From contig NZ_SLXN01000003.1 of assembly GCF_004345855.1 (NCBI RefSeq), positions 124,001 through 188,000 of the forward strand: a stretch of DNA of 64,000 bases, read 5' to 3'. Position 1 is the stretch's first letter; each line of letters starts with the position of its first letter. Below, in pieces: positions 32,444-42,029 of this stretch. Below the pieces are notes generated by a model. That model made no database searches. It worked only from the letters and a program-made list of their open reading frames with translations, and was not told the DNA's origin. The translations under genes were made by a program, and so were the position numbers. The DNA is from Sphingomonas sp. BK235. Lineage in GTDB: Bacteria > Pseudomonadota > Alphaproteobacteria > Sphingomonadales > Sphingomonadaceae.

Positions 32444-35122
32444 TCAGAACTCCGCGCGCGCGCCGAACAGGATCGTGCGCCCGTAGTAATTCACCTCGCC
32501 GAAGCGCAGCTCCTTGTCGTTGTACGTGTTCTGCCGCGCGCCGGCGAGGTTGATCCCCTCCAGGCTGAGCGTCAGCTGCGGCGTCACCTTGATCGAGAAA
32601 TTGCCGTCAAGCGAGCCGAACGGCGCGACATAGCTCGGCGCCTGCACCGTGCTGCCGGTGCCGTTGAGATAGCGGTCGCGCCACACGTAGGAGAGCCGCG
32701 TCGACACCGGCCCCATGTCGTAGAAGCCGACCAGGTTGAAGCTGTTCTTCGACAGGCCGATCAACTGGTCGCGGATCGCGCGGTCGCCCGCCTTATAGTC
32801 CGCCTGCACCGAGGTGTGCGTGTACGAGGCCTGCACGCCCAGCCCGTCTAGCGGCTTGGGCAGGAAGGTGAACACCTGGCTGTAGGCGAACTCGGCGCCA
32901 TAGACCTTGGCGTCGCCGCCGTTGATCTGCGTGGACAGACGGACGTTGCCGCGGCCGGGGATCGTGATGTCGACGTTGTTCTGCGTGATGTAATCGTCCA
33001 GCGCCTTGTAGAAGACCGCGCCCGACAGCAGCCCCGAGGGCGCGAAATACCATTCGAGCGAGCCGTCGAACTGGGTCGCCAGGAAGGGTACCAGCTGCGG
33101 GTTGCCGCCGCTCGCGGTGGGCGCGTCGGTCGAGACGGTGATGCGCGGCGCGACGTCGGTGACGTTGGGGCGCGTCAGCACGCGGCTGGCGGCGAGGCGG
33201 CCGACCAGCTTGGTGGTGAGATCGGCGCGCAGGTTGAAGCTGGGCAGCCAGTTGTTGAACGTCTTCGGAAAGCTCGCCGGGGTCGCGACCGAGCCCGCGG
33301 TGAGCGTGCCGCTCGCCACCTGGTCGGTGTGGACGTAGCGCACGCCGACATTGCCGCTCACCGCCACCGCGCCGAGCGGGAACTGATAGTCGGCGCGGAC
33401 ATAGCCGCCCGCGATCCGCTCGGTGACGGTGAAGCTCGAGCGCCGGTCGGAGAGCGACAGCGGCGCGTTCGCCACCGATGGCGTGAAGAAGGCGTCGAGA
33501 TAGGCGCTCGTCACCGGCACGAGGAAGCGGCGCGGCGTGTTGCCGGGGACGCCCTTGAGGAAGTCGTCGAACGGCAGCTGCTCATAGGCGCCGCTGCCGA
33601 GCACGCTCAGCGGCGTGCCGGCGGGCGGGTTGACCAGGAAGTCGCGGCGGAAATAGTCGCGGCGGCGCCGGTGATACTCGCCGCCGGCGGCCAGCTTGGA
33701 GACGAAGCCGTCGAGGTCGCGCGCGACGTCGGCGCGCGTGTAGAGATCCCAGTCCTTGCTGTCCTTGGGCGCGATGTTGAAGGTGTAGAGGCTGTATTTG
33801 GCCGGGTCGGTCACATCGACCGGCGTGGTGAGGCCGGGCAGCACCTTGTAGCCGCCGGTCGCGTCATAGCTGAGCGGCGCGATGACGATCGCGCGGCTGC
33901 GCACCGTGCCCTCGCGATAGTCGGGGTGATAGCTGTGCGCCGCCGACCAGTTGACGTCGGCCGAGAGATGCCAGCGATCGGGGTTCCAGCGCTGCTTGAG
34001 CCCCACCGTCAGCAGGTCGTGGCGGTTGAGGCTGTATTCGCGCGACGCCATGAAGCGGACGTTGTTGATCGTCGCCTTGGTGATCGTGTCGCCGTCGGTG
34101 ACGACCGAGCCGGGGACGACCGACGACCCCGCAGGATTGTAGGTGCCCTTGCCATCGTCCGGATAGATGTCGAGGCCGAACTCGTCATAGGCGACGTCGA
34201 GCCGGGTCGCGACGACGTCGAGGATCGTCTCCAGGTCGCTCGTCGGGCGCCACTGCGCCGAGATCATCCCCGACACGCGCTCGCGATCCTCGGTCTCCAC
34301 CGTCGGCCGCGTGCGTGTCGGCGAGTAGAGCCCCTTGGGCAGCCCTCCCGTCGCGGTGGTGGCATAGCGGTCGGCGATCCAGCCGAACCCCATGAAGCGG
34401 TCATTGCGCACCGACTTGGCCCAATATTGCGCCCCCGCGAGCAGGCCGAAGGTGCCGTCGTCGGTGGTCGCGCTGGTCAGCAGCGTCGCGTTGGGACGCA
34501 CCTTGTCGGCCTGGGTCGTGTAGGTGCCGCGCAGGTTGAGCGTGGTCTTGTTGCCCACCTCGAGCGGGCGGAAGGTGGTGACATCGATATTGCCGCCCAG
34601 CGCGCCCTCGCTCATGTCGGCGGTGGGCGTCTTCACCACGTCGATGCGCGAGGTGAACTCGGCCGGCAGCATCTCGAAGCGGAACTGGCGGCCGTTGGCG
34701 CCGCCGTTCTCGATCAGGTCGTTGAGCGCGACGGTGCGCCCGTTCATCAGCGTATTCTGGAACTGCGGCCCGAGCCCGCGGACGCTGACGTACAGCCCCT
34801 CGCCGCGCGGGCGCGTGATCGCGACGCCGGGGATCAGCTGGAGCGCCTCGGCGACGTTCTGCGTCGGGAACTTGCCGATGTCGGTCGAGCTGATCGAGTC
34901 GACGCCATAGGCGGCGCGGCGCTTGGTCTCGACCGCGGCGTCGATGCTGCGCGCATAGGTGCCGTTGACGACGATGTCCTCGCCGGGCTGGTCGGCGGCG
35001 GAGTCGCTCGCCTGCGTGGCGGCAGCGGCTGGCGCAACGGTCTGTGCGCTCGCGGTCCCGGACAACGCGGCGATGGTGACGAGCGCGGCCGACGCCCGCA
35101 GCAGGCCGACATAGGATAGCAT
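32444..35122 (-). CDS. TonB-dependent receptor (carbohydrate-type)
   Basis: 892-residue outer-membrane receptor. Signal peptide ending GTASAQT, then GEDIVVNGTYARSIDAAVE, a plug domain with STDIGKFPTQNVAEALQLIP and GVAITRPRGEGLYVSVRGLG, and VVKTPTADMSEGALGGNIDV. That last block marks the large class of Xanthomonas/Caulobacter/sphingomonad receptors often linked to oligosaccharide uptake. The beta barrel ends FGEVNYYGRTILFGARAEF with the terminal aromatic residue. No TonB, ExbBD or SusD partners here. The substrate is not deducible; the gene stands alone and a 438-bp upstream gap offers room for regulation. Confidence 0.93.
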   Translation of the reverse strand: MLSYVGLLRASAALVTIAALSGTASAQTVAPAAAATQASDSAADQPGEDIVVNGTYARSIDAAVETKRRAAYGVDSISSTDIGKFPTQNVAEALQLIPGVAITRPRGEGLYVSVRGLGPQFQNTLMNGRTVALNDLIENGGANGRQFRFEMLPAEFTSRIDVVKTPTADMSEGALGGNIDVTTFRPLEVGNKTTLNLRGTYTTQADKVRPNATLLTSATTDDGTFGLLAGAQYWAKSVRNDRFMGFGWIADRYATTATGGLPKGLYSPTRTRPTVETEDRERVSGMISAQWRPTSDLETILDVVATRLDVAYDEFGLDIYPDDGKGTYNPAGSSVVPGSVVTDGDTITKATINNVRFMASREYSLNRHDLLTVGLKQRWNPDRWHLSADVNWSAAHSYHPDYREGTVRSRAIVIAPLSYDATGGYKVLPGLTTPVDVTDPAKYSLYTFNIAPKDSKDWDLYTRADVARDLDGFVSKLAAGGEYHRRRRDYFRRDFLVNPPAGTPLSVLGSGAYEQLPFDDFLKGVPGNTPRRFLVPVTSAYLDAFFTPSVANAPLSLSDRRSSFTVTERIAGGYVRADYQFPLGAVAVSGNVGVRYVHTDQVASGTLTAGSVATPASFPKTFNNWLPSFNLRADLTTKLVGRLAASRVLTRPNVTDVAPRITVSTDAPTASGGNPQLVPFLATQFDGSLEWYFAPSGLLSGAVFYKALDDYITQNNVDITIPGRGNVRLSTQINGGDAKVYGAEFAYSQVFTFLPKPLDGLGVQASYTHTSVQADYKAGDRAIRDQLIGLSKNSFNLVGFYDMGPVSTRLSYVWRDRYLNGTGSTVQAPSYVAPFGSLDGNFSIKVTPQLTLSLEGINLAGARQNTYNDKELRFGEVNYYGRTILFGARAEF

Positions 35123-35560
35123 GATCGATTACCCCTAAAGCGGCATGAGTGCCGTCTCGGCGCGGGCCGCTAGGGGGGCTCGATGTAAACGCCGCGTCGT
35201 TTTCGCGACGTTTTCGTTACGGCGTCGCGATTTGGTCATGGAATCGCTGTTCCGGGTAGGTCCATCACCGGGGGCGGGCGGTAACGCGCCTCGTCGCGCG
35301 GTCCGTCGCTCTTCCAGCGCACCGGCCTCGTGCGCACGCGCAACTTCTGCGAGATTGCGAGAACGCCGTCATCCCGGCCTTGAGCCGGGATCCATCCCTC
35401 CGCGAGAGAAACATCCTCAGCTCTCGCGGCACCATGGATCCCGGCTCGAGGCCGGGATGACGAGGGTTTCGCAGAGCTTCCGCGCACGCCGGAGTGCGGC
35501 GAGCTTGGATCGACACCTTCAAGCAGAGGAAGACGGTCGTGCCGCCGTTCCGGCGCGAGC
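35123..35560. other. Intergenic region upstream of the TonB receptor
   Basis: 438 bases with no convincing gene. The left part should contain the promoter of the minus-strand receptor gene; the middle holds a 96-bp palindromic repeat. An open frame on the plus strand from 35145 is Arg/Ser-rich, crosses the repeat and is not believable as a protein. Confidence 0.45.
35367..35462. repeat. REPIN-like 96-bp composite palindrome, copy 4
   Basis: Left arm CGTCATCCCGGCCTTGAGCC, right arm ending GAGGCCGGGATGACG. Arms differ slightly (TTGAG versus CTCGAG core). Located between the small membrane-protein gene and the TonB receptor promoter. Confidence 0.92.
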
Positions 35561-35728
35561 CTAACGCCGGTCGCGCCACCACACCCACAGAGCGATGGCC
35601 ACCCCCAGCGCGAGGCCGGCGAGGAAGCCGATCGTCGGCTGGCCGGCGACCAGGCCGAGGATCGTGCCGCCGAGGATCAGCGCGGCGATCGGGAAACCGC
35701 CAGCGAGCGGGGAGCGGGAAGGAGGCAT
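35561..35728 (-). CDS. Small (55-residue) membrane protein
   Basis: A short frame, MPPSRSPLAGGFPIAALILG then GTILGLVAGQPTIGFLAGLA, LGVAIALWVWW and RDRR. Two hydrophobic segments (about 13-30 and 32-50) and a basic end with aromatic Trp residues at the membrane border make it a credible small inner-membrane hairpin. No strong ribosome binding site is visible. Function unknown; similar tiny proteins are common in alphaproteobacterial genomes and often unannotated. Confidence 0.65.
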   Translation of the reverse strand: MPPSRSPLAGGFPIAALILGGTILGLVAGQPTIGFLAGLALGVAIALWVWWRDRR

Positions 35729-35856
35729 CGCGTCGCTCTGCCACGCCGGTGACGCCCGCGCCAGTCGCGACCGACCGTGCCGCAGGCGCGTCCCGGATCG
35801 GCGCTGTTAGGTTTTCCCCCCTTCTTCTCTCTCGATAGCGCCGCTAGACCGGCGCG

Positions 35857-37830
35857 ATGAGGCCGGACGTGGGGCGGCGCGGCGCGCTGGTCTGCGCCGT
35901 GGTCGGCGTGATGACAGGAGCGGTGCCCGCGCGCGCGCAGCAGGCGCCCGCGGGGAGCGTCGCCGTGCCCGCCGATCCGACCGCCCCGCTCGACGAGGTC
36001 GATCCCACCGCACCGCTGGCGCCGCTGCCCGACATCGGGGTCGACTGGCCCGACCTGTCGGCCGCGCCGGCCGCGCCCGTCGCCGAGCGCGCGCAGATCG
36101 GTGCGACCACGCGCTACGCCTGGCGGATCGACGGGCTCGACGCCGCGGGCACCCCGCTGCTGCGCCAACGCTTCCAGGAGCTGTCGGTGCTCGCGGGCAA
36201 TGACGGCAAGGAGGCCAATCCCGCGCAGCTCGACCGGCGCGCGCGTCAGGACGCCGAGCTGCTGCTCACCCTCCTCAAGGGCGAGGGATATTACGACGCC
36301 TCGGTGGCGACGCGGTTCGAGCGCGCCGAGAAGCGCCCGGTGGTGGTGCTCGTCGCCGCGCCGGGCAGCCTGTACCGCTTCGCCGGGGTGACACTCGCCG
36401 GGGTCGAGGCGGCGGGGACCAAGGCGCAGGCGCTGCGCGATGCCTTCGGCGTCCGTCCCGAAGATCCCGTTAACAGCGACGCGGTCGCCGCGGCGGAGGC
36501 GAACCTGCGCACCCGCGCGGGCGAGGAGGGCTTCGCCTTCGCGCGGATCGGCGACCCGCAGGTGGTGGTCGACCGCAGCGCGCAGACCGCGACGCTGGCG
36601 GTGGAGGTCGCGCCCGGCACCGCACGGCGCTTCGGCCGGATCACCGCCAACCCCGACAATCGCGTGTTCGACGCCGCGCACGTCGCCGACATCGCCCGGT
36701 TCAGGACCGGCGATTCCTACGAGGCGTCGCAGCTCGATGACCTGCGCCGCGCGCTGGTCCAGACCGGGCTGGTCTCCACCGCGGACGTGCGCGCGGTCCC
36801 GGGGGCGGACCCGTCGGTGGTCGATGTCGCGGTACGGCTCGAACCCGCGCCGCCGCGCACCGTCGCGGTCGAGCTGGGCTATGGCACGGGCGAGGGCGCG
36901 CGGTCGGAGATCAGCTGGACCCACCGCAACCTGCTGCCGCCCGAGGGGGCGGTGACGCTGCGCGGGGTCGCGGGCACGCGCGAGCAGCTCGGCCAGATCA
37001 CCTATCGCCGCAACAACTTCCACGCACGCGACCGGGTGCTGACCGCGCAATTCTCGGCCGCGCACCTGCTGCGCGACGCGTTCGAGGCCAATACGCTGTC
37101 GCTGTCCGCCGCGCTCGAGCGCCAGACCAACATCTTCTTTCAGAAGACCTGGACCTGGTCGCTCGGCGCCGAGCTGGTCGCGTCGGACGAGCGCGACGTG
37201 ATCCTTGCCACCGGCGAGCCGCGGCGGCGCACCTTCCTGATCGGCGCGCTGCCGACCAGCCTCGGCTATGACGGGTCGGACGATCTGCTCAACCCAACGC
37301 GCGGCTTCCGGCTGGCGGGGCGCGCCAGTCCCGAGCTGTCGCTCCAGGGGAGCGCGTTCGGCTATACGCGCGTCCAGCTCGACGCCAGCGCCTATCAGCC
37401 GGTGGCGCGCGGCACCGTCCTGGCAGGGCGGGTGCGCGCGGGCACGATCCTGGGCGCGCCGCGCGACCAGATCGCGCCGTCGCGGCGCTTCTACGCGGGC
37501 GGCGGCGCCTCGGTGCGCGGCTATGGCTTCCAGTCGATCGGCCCGCGCGATCCCAACAACGACCCGATCGGCGGCCGCAGCCTCGCCGAGTTCGCGGTCG
37601 AGGCGCGCATCAAGGCGTTCGGCAATTTCGGCGTGGTGCCCTTCTTCGACGGCGGCAACATCTACACCGGCGGGCTGCCCGACCTCACCGGCTTCCGCTA
37701 CGGCGCCGGCATCGGCGTGCGCTATTACTCGAACTTCGGTCCGATCCGCGTCGACGTCGGCACCCCGATCAACCCGCAGCCGGGCGACAGCCGCCTCGCG
37801 GTCTATGTCTCGCTGGGGCAAGCGTTTTGA
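35857..37830 (+). CDS. tamA: TamA-type BamA-superfamily outer-membrane protein
   Basis: 657 residues: signal peptide (about 1-28), a Pro/Ala/Asp-rich linker, POTRA-like repeats (about 80-320) including YRFAGVTLAGVEAAGTKAQA and RRFGRITANPDNRVFDAAHV, and a 16-strand-type barrel. The barrel carries the family loop RRFYAGGGASVRGYGFQSIG (the lid-lock region with the conserved RGY/F), EFAVEARIKAFGNFGVVPFF, and a terminal Phe (YVSLGQAF). Works with TamB in moving lipids or assembling outer-membrane proteins. Overlaps tamB by 4 bp (TTGA). Confidence 0.93.
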   Translation: MRPDVGRRGALVCAVVGVMTGAVPARAQQAPAGSVAVPADPTAPLDEVDPTAPLAPLPDIGVDWPDLSAAPAAPVAERAQIGATTRYAWRIDGLDAAGTPLLRQRFQELSVLAGNDGKEANPAQLDRRARQDAELLLTLLKGEGYYDASVATRFERAEKRPVVVLVAAPGSLYRFAGVTLAGVEAAGTKAQALRDAFGVRPEDPVNSDAVAAAEANLRTRAGEEGFAFARIGDPQVVVDRSAQTATLAVEVAPGTARRFGRITANPDNRVFDAAHVADIARFRTGDSYEASQLDDLRRALVQTGLVSTADVRAVPGADPSVVDVAVRLEPAPPRTVAVELGYGTGEGARSEISWTHRNLLPPEGAVTLRGVAGTREQLGQITYRRNNFHARDRVLTAQFSAAHLLRDAFEANTLSLSAALERQTNIFFQKTWTWSLGAELVASDERDVILATGEPRRRTFLIGALPTSLGYDGSDDLLNPTRGFRLAGRASPELSLQGSAFGYTRVQLDASAYQPVARGTVLAGRVRAGTILGAPRDQIAPSRRFYAGGGASVRGYGFQSIGPRDPNNDPIGGRSLAEFAVEARIKAFGNFGVVPFFDGGNIYTGGLPDLTGFRYGAGIGVRYYSNFGPIRVDVGTPINPQPGDSRLAVYVSLGQAF

Positions 37831-40800
37831 GGCGGGTGGCGCGGGTCGCGGGGCTCATCGTCGCGGCGCTGCTCGCGCTCGCGCTGCTGGTCGTGTTCGT
37901 GCTCGACACCGGGGTGGGACATCGCTTCGTCGCCGACCGGGTCAACGGCTTGCGCCCCGACAATGGCCTGCGCTTCCGTGTCGGGCGGATCGACGGCTCG
38001 CTGTACGGGCGCGCCGAGCTGATCGACGTGCGGCTCTACGACCCGCAGGGGCTGGTGCTGGCGGTGCCCCGCGCGCGGCTCGACTGGTCGCCGCTCGCCT
38101 GGTGGCACAACCGGCTCGACATCACCGCACTCGACATCCCCGTCGCCACCTTCGCCAAATTGCCGCAGCCGCGCGACACCGGGCGCAGCGGGCCGCTGCT
38201 GCCCAAGTTCGACATCGCGATCGGGCGCCTGTCGGTCGGGCGTCTGATCGTCGCGCCGCGCGTCACGGGGACGATCCGCTACGGCCGGATCGACGCGCGC
38301 GCGGACATCCGCGACGGTCACGCCCTGGTCGATCTCACCGCGCTGATCCAGGGGAGCGACTCGCTCGTCGTGCGGCTCGACTCGCGCCCCGACGCGGGTC
38401 GCTTCGATCTCGCCGCCCGCGCCCGCGGCAGCGCGCGCGGGGTGCTCGCGCGACTGACCGGGCTCAACCGCGCGGTCGCGCTCGATCTGGCGGGTGACGG
38501 CGACTGGCGCCGCTGGGACGGGCGCGCGGTGGCGCAGGTCGGCGCGACGCGCGTGATCGACCTCGCGCTCGCCAATCGTGCCGGCCAGTATCGGCTGATC
38601 GGCACGGTCGCGCCCAGCGCGGTGACCAAGGGCAAGCTCCAGTCGCTGACCGCGCCGCGCGTCGCGGTGGACGGCAGCGCCAGCTTCGCCCACCGCCGGC
38701 TCGACGGCGCCGTGTCGCTGCGCTCGCCCGCGCTGGCGGCGCACGCGGAGGGGATGGTCGACCTCGCGGCCAGCGCCTTCCGCAACGTTCGGGTGACCGC
38801 GCGGCTGCTCCGCCCCGCCGCCTTGTTCCGCAACATGACCGCGCGCGACATGCGGCTGCGCGCGATCCTCGACGGCAACTTCCGCACCGCCAGCTTCGAC
38901 TATCGCCTCAGCGCGGAGCGCTTCGCGTTCGACGACACCGGGTTCGAACAGGCCCGAGCCGCCGGGCGCGGGCGCTGGTCGAACGCGCCCGTCGCGGTCC
39001 CGGTACGCTTCACCGCGGCACGCGTGACCGGGGTGGGGGACGTCGCGGGCGGGATCCTGCGCAACCTCGCGGTCGCCGGCGTGCTCAAGGTCACCGCAAC
39101 CCAGGTGACCGGCGAGCGGCTGCGCCTGCGCTCGGACCAGCTCGCGGGCGAGATCGGGCTGCGGCTCGACCTGCGCACCGGGCGCTACGACGTCGCGCTG
39201 AGCGGCGGGCTCGGGCGCTATCTCATCCCGGGCATCGGCCTGGTGCAGGTCGATTCGCGCTTGCAGGCGGTGCCCGGCCCCAATGGCCGCGGGACGCGCG
39301 TGATCGGCCGCGGCACCGCGCGCGTGCTGCGGCTCGACAACGACTTCTTCCGGTCGCTCACCGGCGGGCTGCCGCGGATCGAGAGCGAGCTGGAGCGCAC
39401 CCCCGACGGCATCCTCCATCTCACCCGCCTCGTGCTCACCGCGCCGACGCTGCGGCTGGCGGGCAACGGCTATCGGCGGCGCGACGGCACGTTCTTCTTC
39501 GAGGGCGCGGGGACGCAGGGCAGCTATGGCCCGGTGACGCTGCGGCTCGACGGGCGGATCGAGCGGCCGACGCTCGACCTCGTGTTCGCGCGCCCCAACG
39601 CGACGCTGGGGTTGGCGGCGGTGCGCGCGCATCTCGATCCCAGCGCGCAGGGCTTCGCCTTCACCGCGGCGGGCGAGTCGCGGCTGGGCGCGTTCGCGGG
39701 GGCGGGCCAGATCGTCCTGCCGCCCGGCGGGGGGCAGTCGCGCATCCTGGTCGATCGGCTCGACGTGAGCGGCACGCGCGCGACCGGCGCGCTCGACATC
39801 GTCGGCGGCGGCTTCCGCGGTCGCCTCGCGGTCAACGGCGGCGGGTGGAGCGGCGCGCTCGATCTGGCGCCGGTGGGGCAGGTGCAAAGTATCGCGGCGC
39901 AGCTCCAGGCGCGCAACGCGCGGATCGGCACCGTCGCGGCGGTGCGACAGGCGCAGCTCCAGTTCACGACCCTGCTCGATCCCGCCGGCACCAAGCTCGA
40001 TGCCACCGCGCGTGGCGCGGGGCTGCGCCACGGCGCGCTGTCGGTGTCGCGCTTCGACGGCGGCGTGACACTGGCGGGCGAGCGCGGCGAGATCCGCGCC
40101 GCGATCGCGGGATCGCGCGGCGTCGGCTTCCGCGTCCAGACCGTCACCGCCATCGCGCCCGACGGCTATACGGTGCGCGCGAGCGGCAGCATCGGCCAGC
40201 GCCCGATCCGGCTCGACACGCCCGCGGTGCTGCGTCGCGAGGGCGATGGCTGGACGCTGGCGTCGACCAGGCTGAGCTTCGCCGGGGGCTCGGCCGAGGT
40301 GTCGGGGCACCTCGGCGACGACGATACGAGCGTCCGCGCCACGCTGGCCAACCTCCCCCTCGCGGTGCTCGACATCGGGTACAGCGGTCTCGGCCTGGGC
40401 GGCAGCGCGAGCGGCACGCTGCGGCTCGACGCGCGCGGGGGCGCGGCGCCGACCGGACGCGCCGACGTGACGGTACGCGGCCTGACGCGATCGGGGCTGG
40501 TGACCTCGTCGACCCCGGTCGACATGGGGCTGGCGGCGGTACTGACCGCGGATCACGCCGGCGCGCGCGTGGTGATGCAGTCGGGCGGGCGGATCGTCGG
40601 GCGGGCGCAGGCGCAGCTCCGGCCGCTCGGGACGGGCAGCCTGATGGAGCGGCTGTCGCGCGCCGGGCTGTTCGCGCAGCTGCGCTACAGCGGCCCGGCC
40701 GACACCTTGTGGCGACTGACCCGGATCGAGCTGTTCGACCTCACCGGCCCGGTCGCCTTCGCCGCCGACGTCACCGGCACCACCCAGGCGCCCCAGCTGC

Positions 40801-41945
40801 GCGGGGTGGTCCGTGCCGCGGGCGCGCGGATCCAGAGCGCCACCACCGGCACCTCGATCACCAACGTGGCCGCGAGCGGGCGGTTCGCGGGCACGCGGCT
40901 CCAGCTCGACCGCTTCACCGGCGATGCCGGGCGTGGCGGCAAGGTGGTGGGCAGCGGCTGGTTCGACCTGCGCCCGACCGGGGTCGCGCTCGACCTGCGC
41001 GTCGATGCCGATCACGCCGTGCTGATCGACCGCGACGATATCGGCGCCACCGTCACCGGCCCGATCACCTTCCGCTCCGACGGCGACGGCGGCGTGATCG
41101 GCGGCGACGTCCGGCTCGACAGCAGCCGTTACAAGTTCGGCCAGGCCGGCGCGGCGAGCGCGCTGCCGCAGGTGTCGGTGCGCGAGATCAACGTGCCCGG
41201 CGGCGACAATGCCGATGACGAGGCGCCGGCGCCGTGGCGGCTCGACGTCCACGCGCGCGCGCGCAACGGGCTGATGGTCACGGGGCTCGGCCTTTCGAGC
41301 GAGTGGACCGCGGACGTGCAGATCGCGGGCACGCCGACCAACCCCGCGCTGACCGGCCGCGCCGACCTGGTGCGCGGCGACTATGAGTTCGCCGGGCGCG
41401 AGTTCGAGCTGTCGCGCGGGATCATCCGCTTCGCCGGCGAGGTGCCCGCCAACCCCGCGCTCGACATCGAGGCGAGTGCTAACACCACCGGGCTCAACGC
41501 CTCGATCCGCGTCACCGGCGTCGCGCTCAAGCCCGAGATCAGCTTCACCAGCACCCCCGCGCTGCCGCAGGACGAGCTGCTGTCGCGGTTGCTGTTCGGC
41601 ACCTCGATCACCAACCTGTCCGCGCCCGAGGCGCTCCAGCTCGCCGCCGCGGTGGCGGCGCTGCAGGACGGCGGGGGCGGGCTCAACCCGATCAACGCGG
41701 TGCGCCGCGCCGCCGGGCTCGACCGGCTGCGCATCCTGCCCGCCGACCCGCAGACGGGGCAGGGCACCTCGATCGCGGCGGGCAAGTACGTGACGCGCCG
41801 CGTCTATGCCGAGATCATCACCGATGGGGCGGGCTATTCGGCGACGCGCGTCGAATTTCAGGTCACCCGCTGGCTGTCGCTGCTCTCGTCGATCTCGACG
41901 CTCGGGCGACAAAGTGCCAACGTGCGCGTGTCGCGCGATTACTGA
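37827..41945 (+). CDS. tamB: Translocation and assembly module protein TamB
   Basis: 1372 residues, in the family range. Starts at TTG within the tamA stop (RRVARVAGLIVAALLALALL is the N-terminal inner-membrane anchor), continues with a very long beta-rich AsmA/Vps13-like groove, and ends with the DUF490 C-terminal domain: RARNGLMVTGLGLSSEWTAD, LVRGDYEFAGREFELSRGII and SRDY at the end. It spans the periplasm and partners TamA; current models favour phospholipid transport to the outer membrane. Translational coupling with tamA supports the assignment. Confidence 0.94.
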   Translation: MRRVARVAGLIVAALLALALLVVFVLDTGVGHRFVADRVNGLRPDNGLRFRVGRIDGSLYGRAELIDVRLYDPQGLVLAVPRARLDWSPLAWWHNRLDITALDIPVATFAKLPQPRDTGRSGPLLPKFDIAIGRLSVGRLIVAPRVTGTIRYGRIDARADIRDGHALVDLTALIQGSDSLVVRLDSRPDAGRFDLAARARGSARGVLARLTGLNRAVALDLAGDGDWRRWDGRAVAQVGATRVIDLALANRAGQYRLIGTVAPSAVTKGKLQSLTAPRVAVDGSASFAHRRLDGAVSLRSPALAAHAEGMVDLAASAFRNVRVTARLLRPAALFRNMTARDMRLRAILDGNFRTASFDYRLSAERFAFDDTGFEQARAAGRGRWSNAPVAVPVRFTAARVTGVGDVAGGILRNLAVAGVLKVTATQVTGERLRLRSDQLAGEIGLRLDLRTGRYDVALSGGLGRYLIPGIGLVQVDSRLQAVPGPNGRGTRVIGRGTARVLRLDNDFFRSLTGGLPRIESELERTPDGILHLTRLVLTAPTLRLAGNGYRRRDGTFFFEGAGTQGSYGPVTLRLDGRIERPTLDLVFARPNATLGLAAVRAHLDPSAQGFAFTAAGESRLGAFAGAGQIVLPPGGGQSRILVDRLDVSGTRATGALDIVGGGFRGRLAVNGGGWSGALDLAPVGQVQSIAAQLQARNARIGTVAAVRQAQLQFTTLLDPAGTKLDATARGAGLRHGALSVSRFDGGVTLAGERGEIRAAIAGSRGVGFRVQTVTAIAPDGYTVRASGSIGQRPIRLDTPAVLRREGDGWTLASTRLSFAGGSAEVSGHLGDDDTSVRATLANLPLAVLDIGYSGLGLGGSASGTLRLDARGGAAPTGRADVTVRGLTRSGLVTSSTPVDMGLAAVLTADHAGARVVMQSGGRIVGRAQAQLRPLGTGSLMERLSRAGLFAQLRYSGPADTLWRLTRIELFDLTGPVAFAADVTGTTQAPQLRGVVRAAGARIQSATTGTSITNVAASGRFAGTRLQLDRFTGDAGRGGKVVGSGWFDLRPTGVALDLRVDADHAVLIDRDDIGATVTGPITFRSDGDGGVIGGDVRLDSSRYKFGQAGAASALPQVSVREINVPGGDNADDEAPAPWRLDVHARARNGLMVTGLGLSSEWTADVQIAGTPTNPALTGRADLVRGDYEFAGREFELSRGIIRFAGEVPANPALDIEASANTTGLNASIRVTGVALKPEISFTSTPALPQDELLSRLLFGTSITNLSAPEALQLAAAVAALQDGGGGLNPINAVRRAAGLDRLRILPADPQTGQGTSIAAGKYVTRRVYAEIITDGAGYSATRVEFQVTRWLSLLSSISTLGRQSANVRVSRDY

Positions 41946-42029
41946 CGTGGGTTGGGTTTAGCGCCCGGAACGGCGACAGCGTCGGACGGTTGAGCGCGGC
42001 GGCGAGTGTGAGCGTAGAGGGGGCATGGC

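Noticed and set aside
37803..41912. A 1369-codon open frame on the minus strand covering tamB
   Set aside because: It is a shadow of tamB: high GC content suppresses stops on the opposite strand. The product is Arg/Ala/Gly/His-rich with no domain, while the plus-strand frame has the full TamB architecture.
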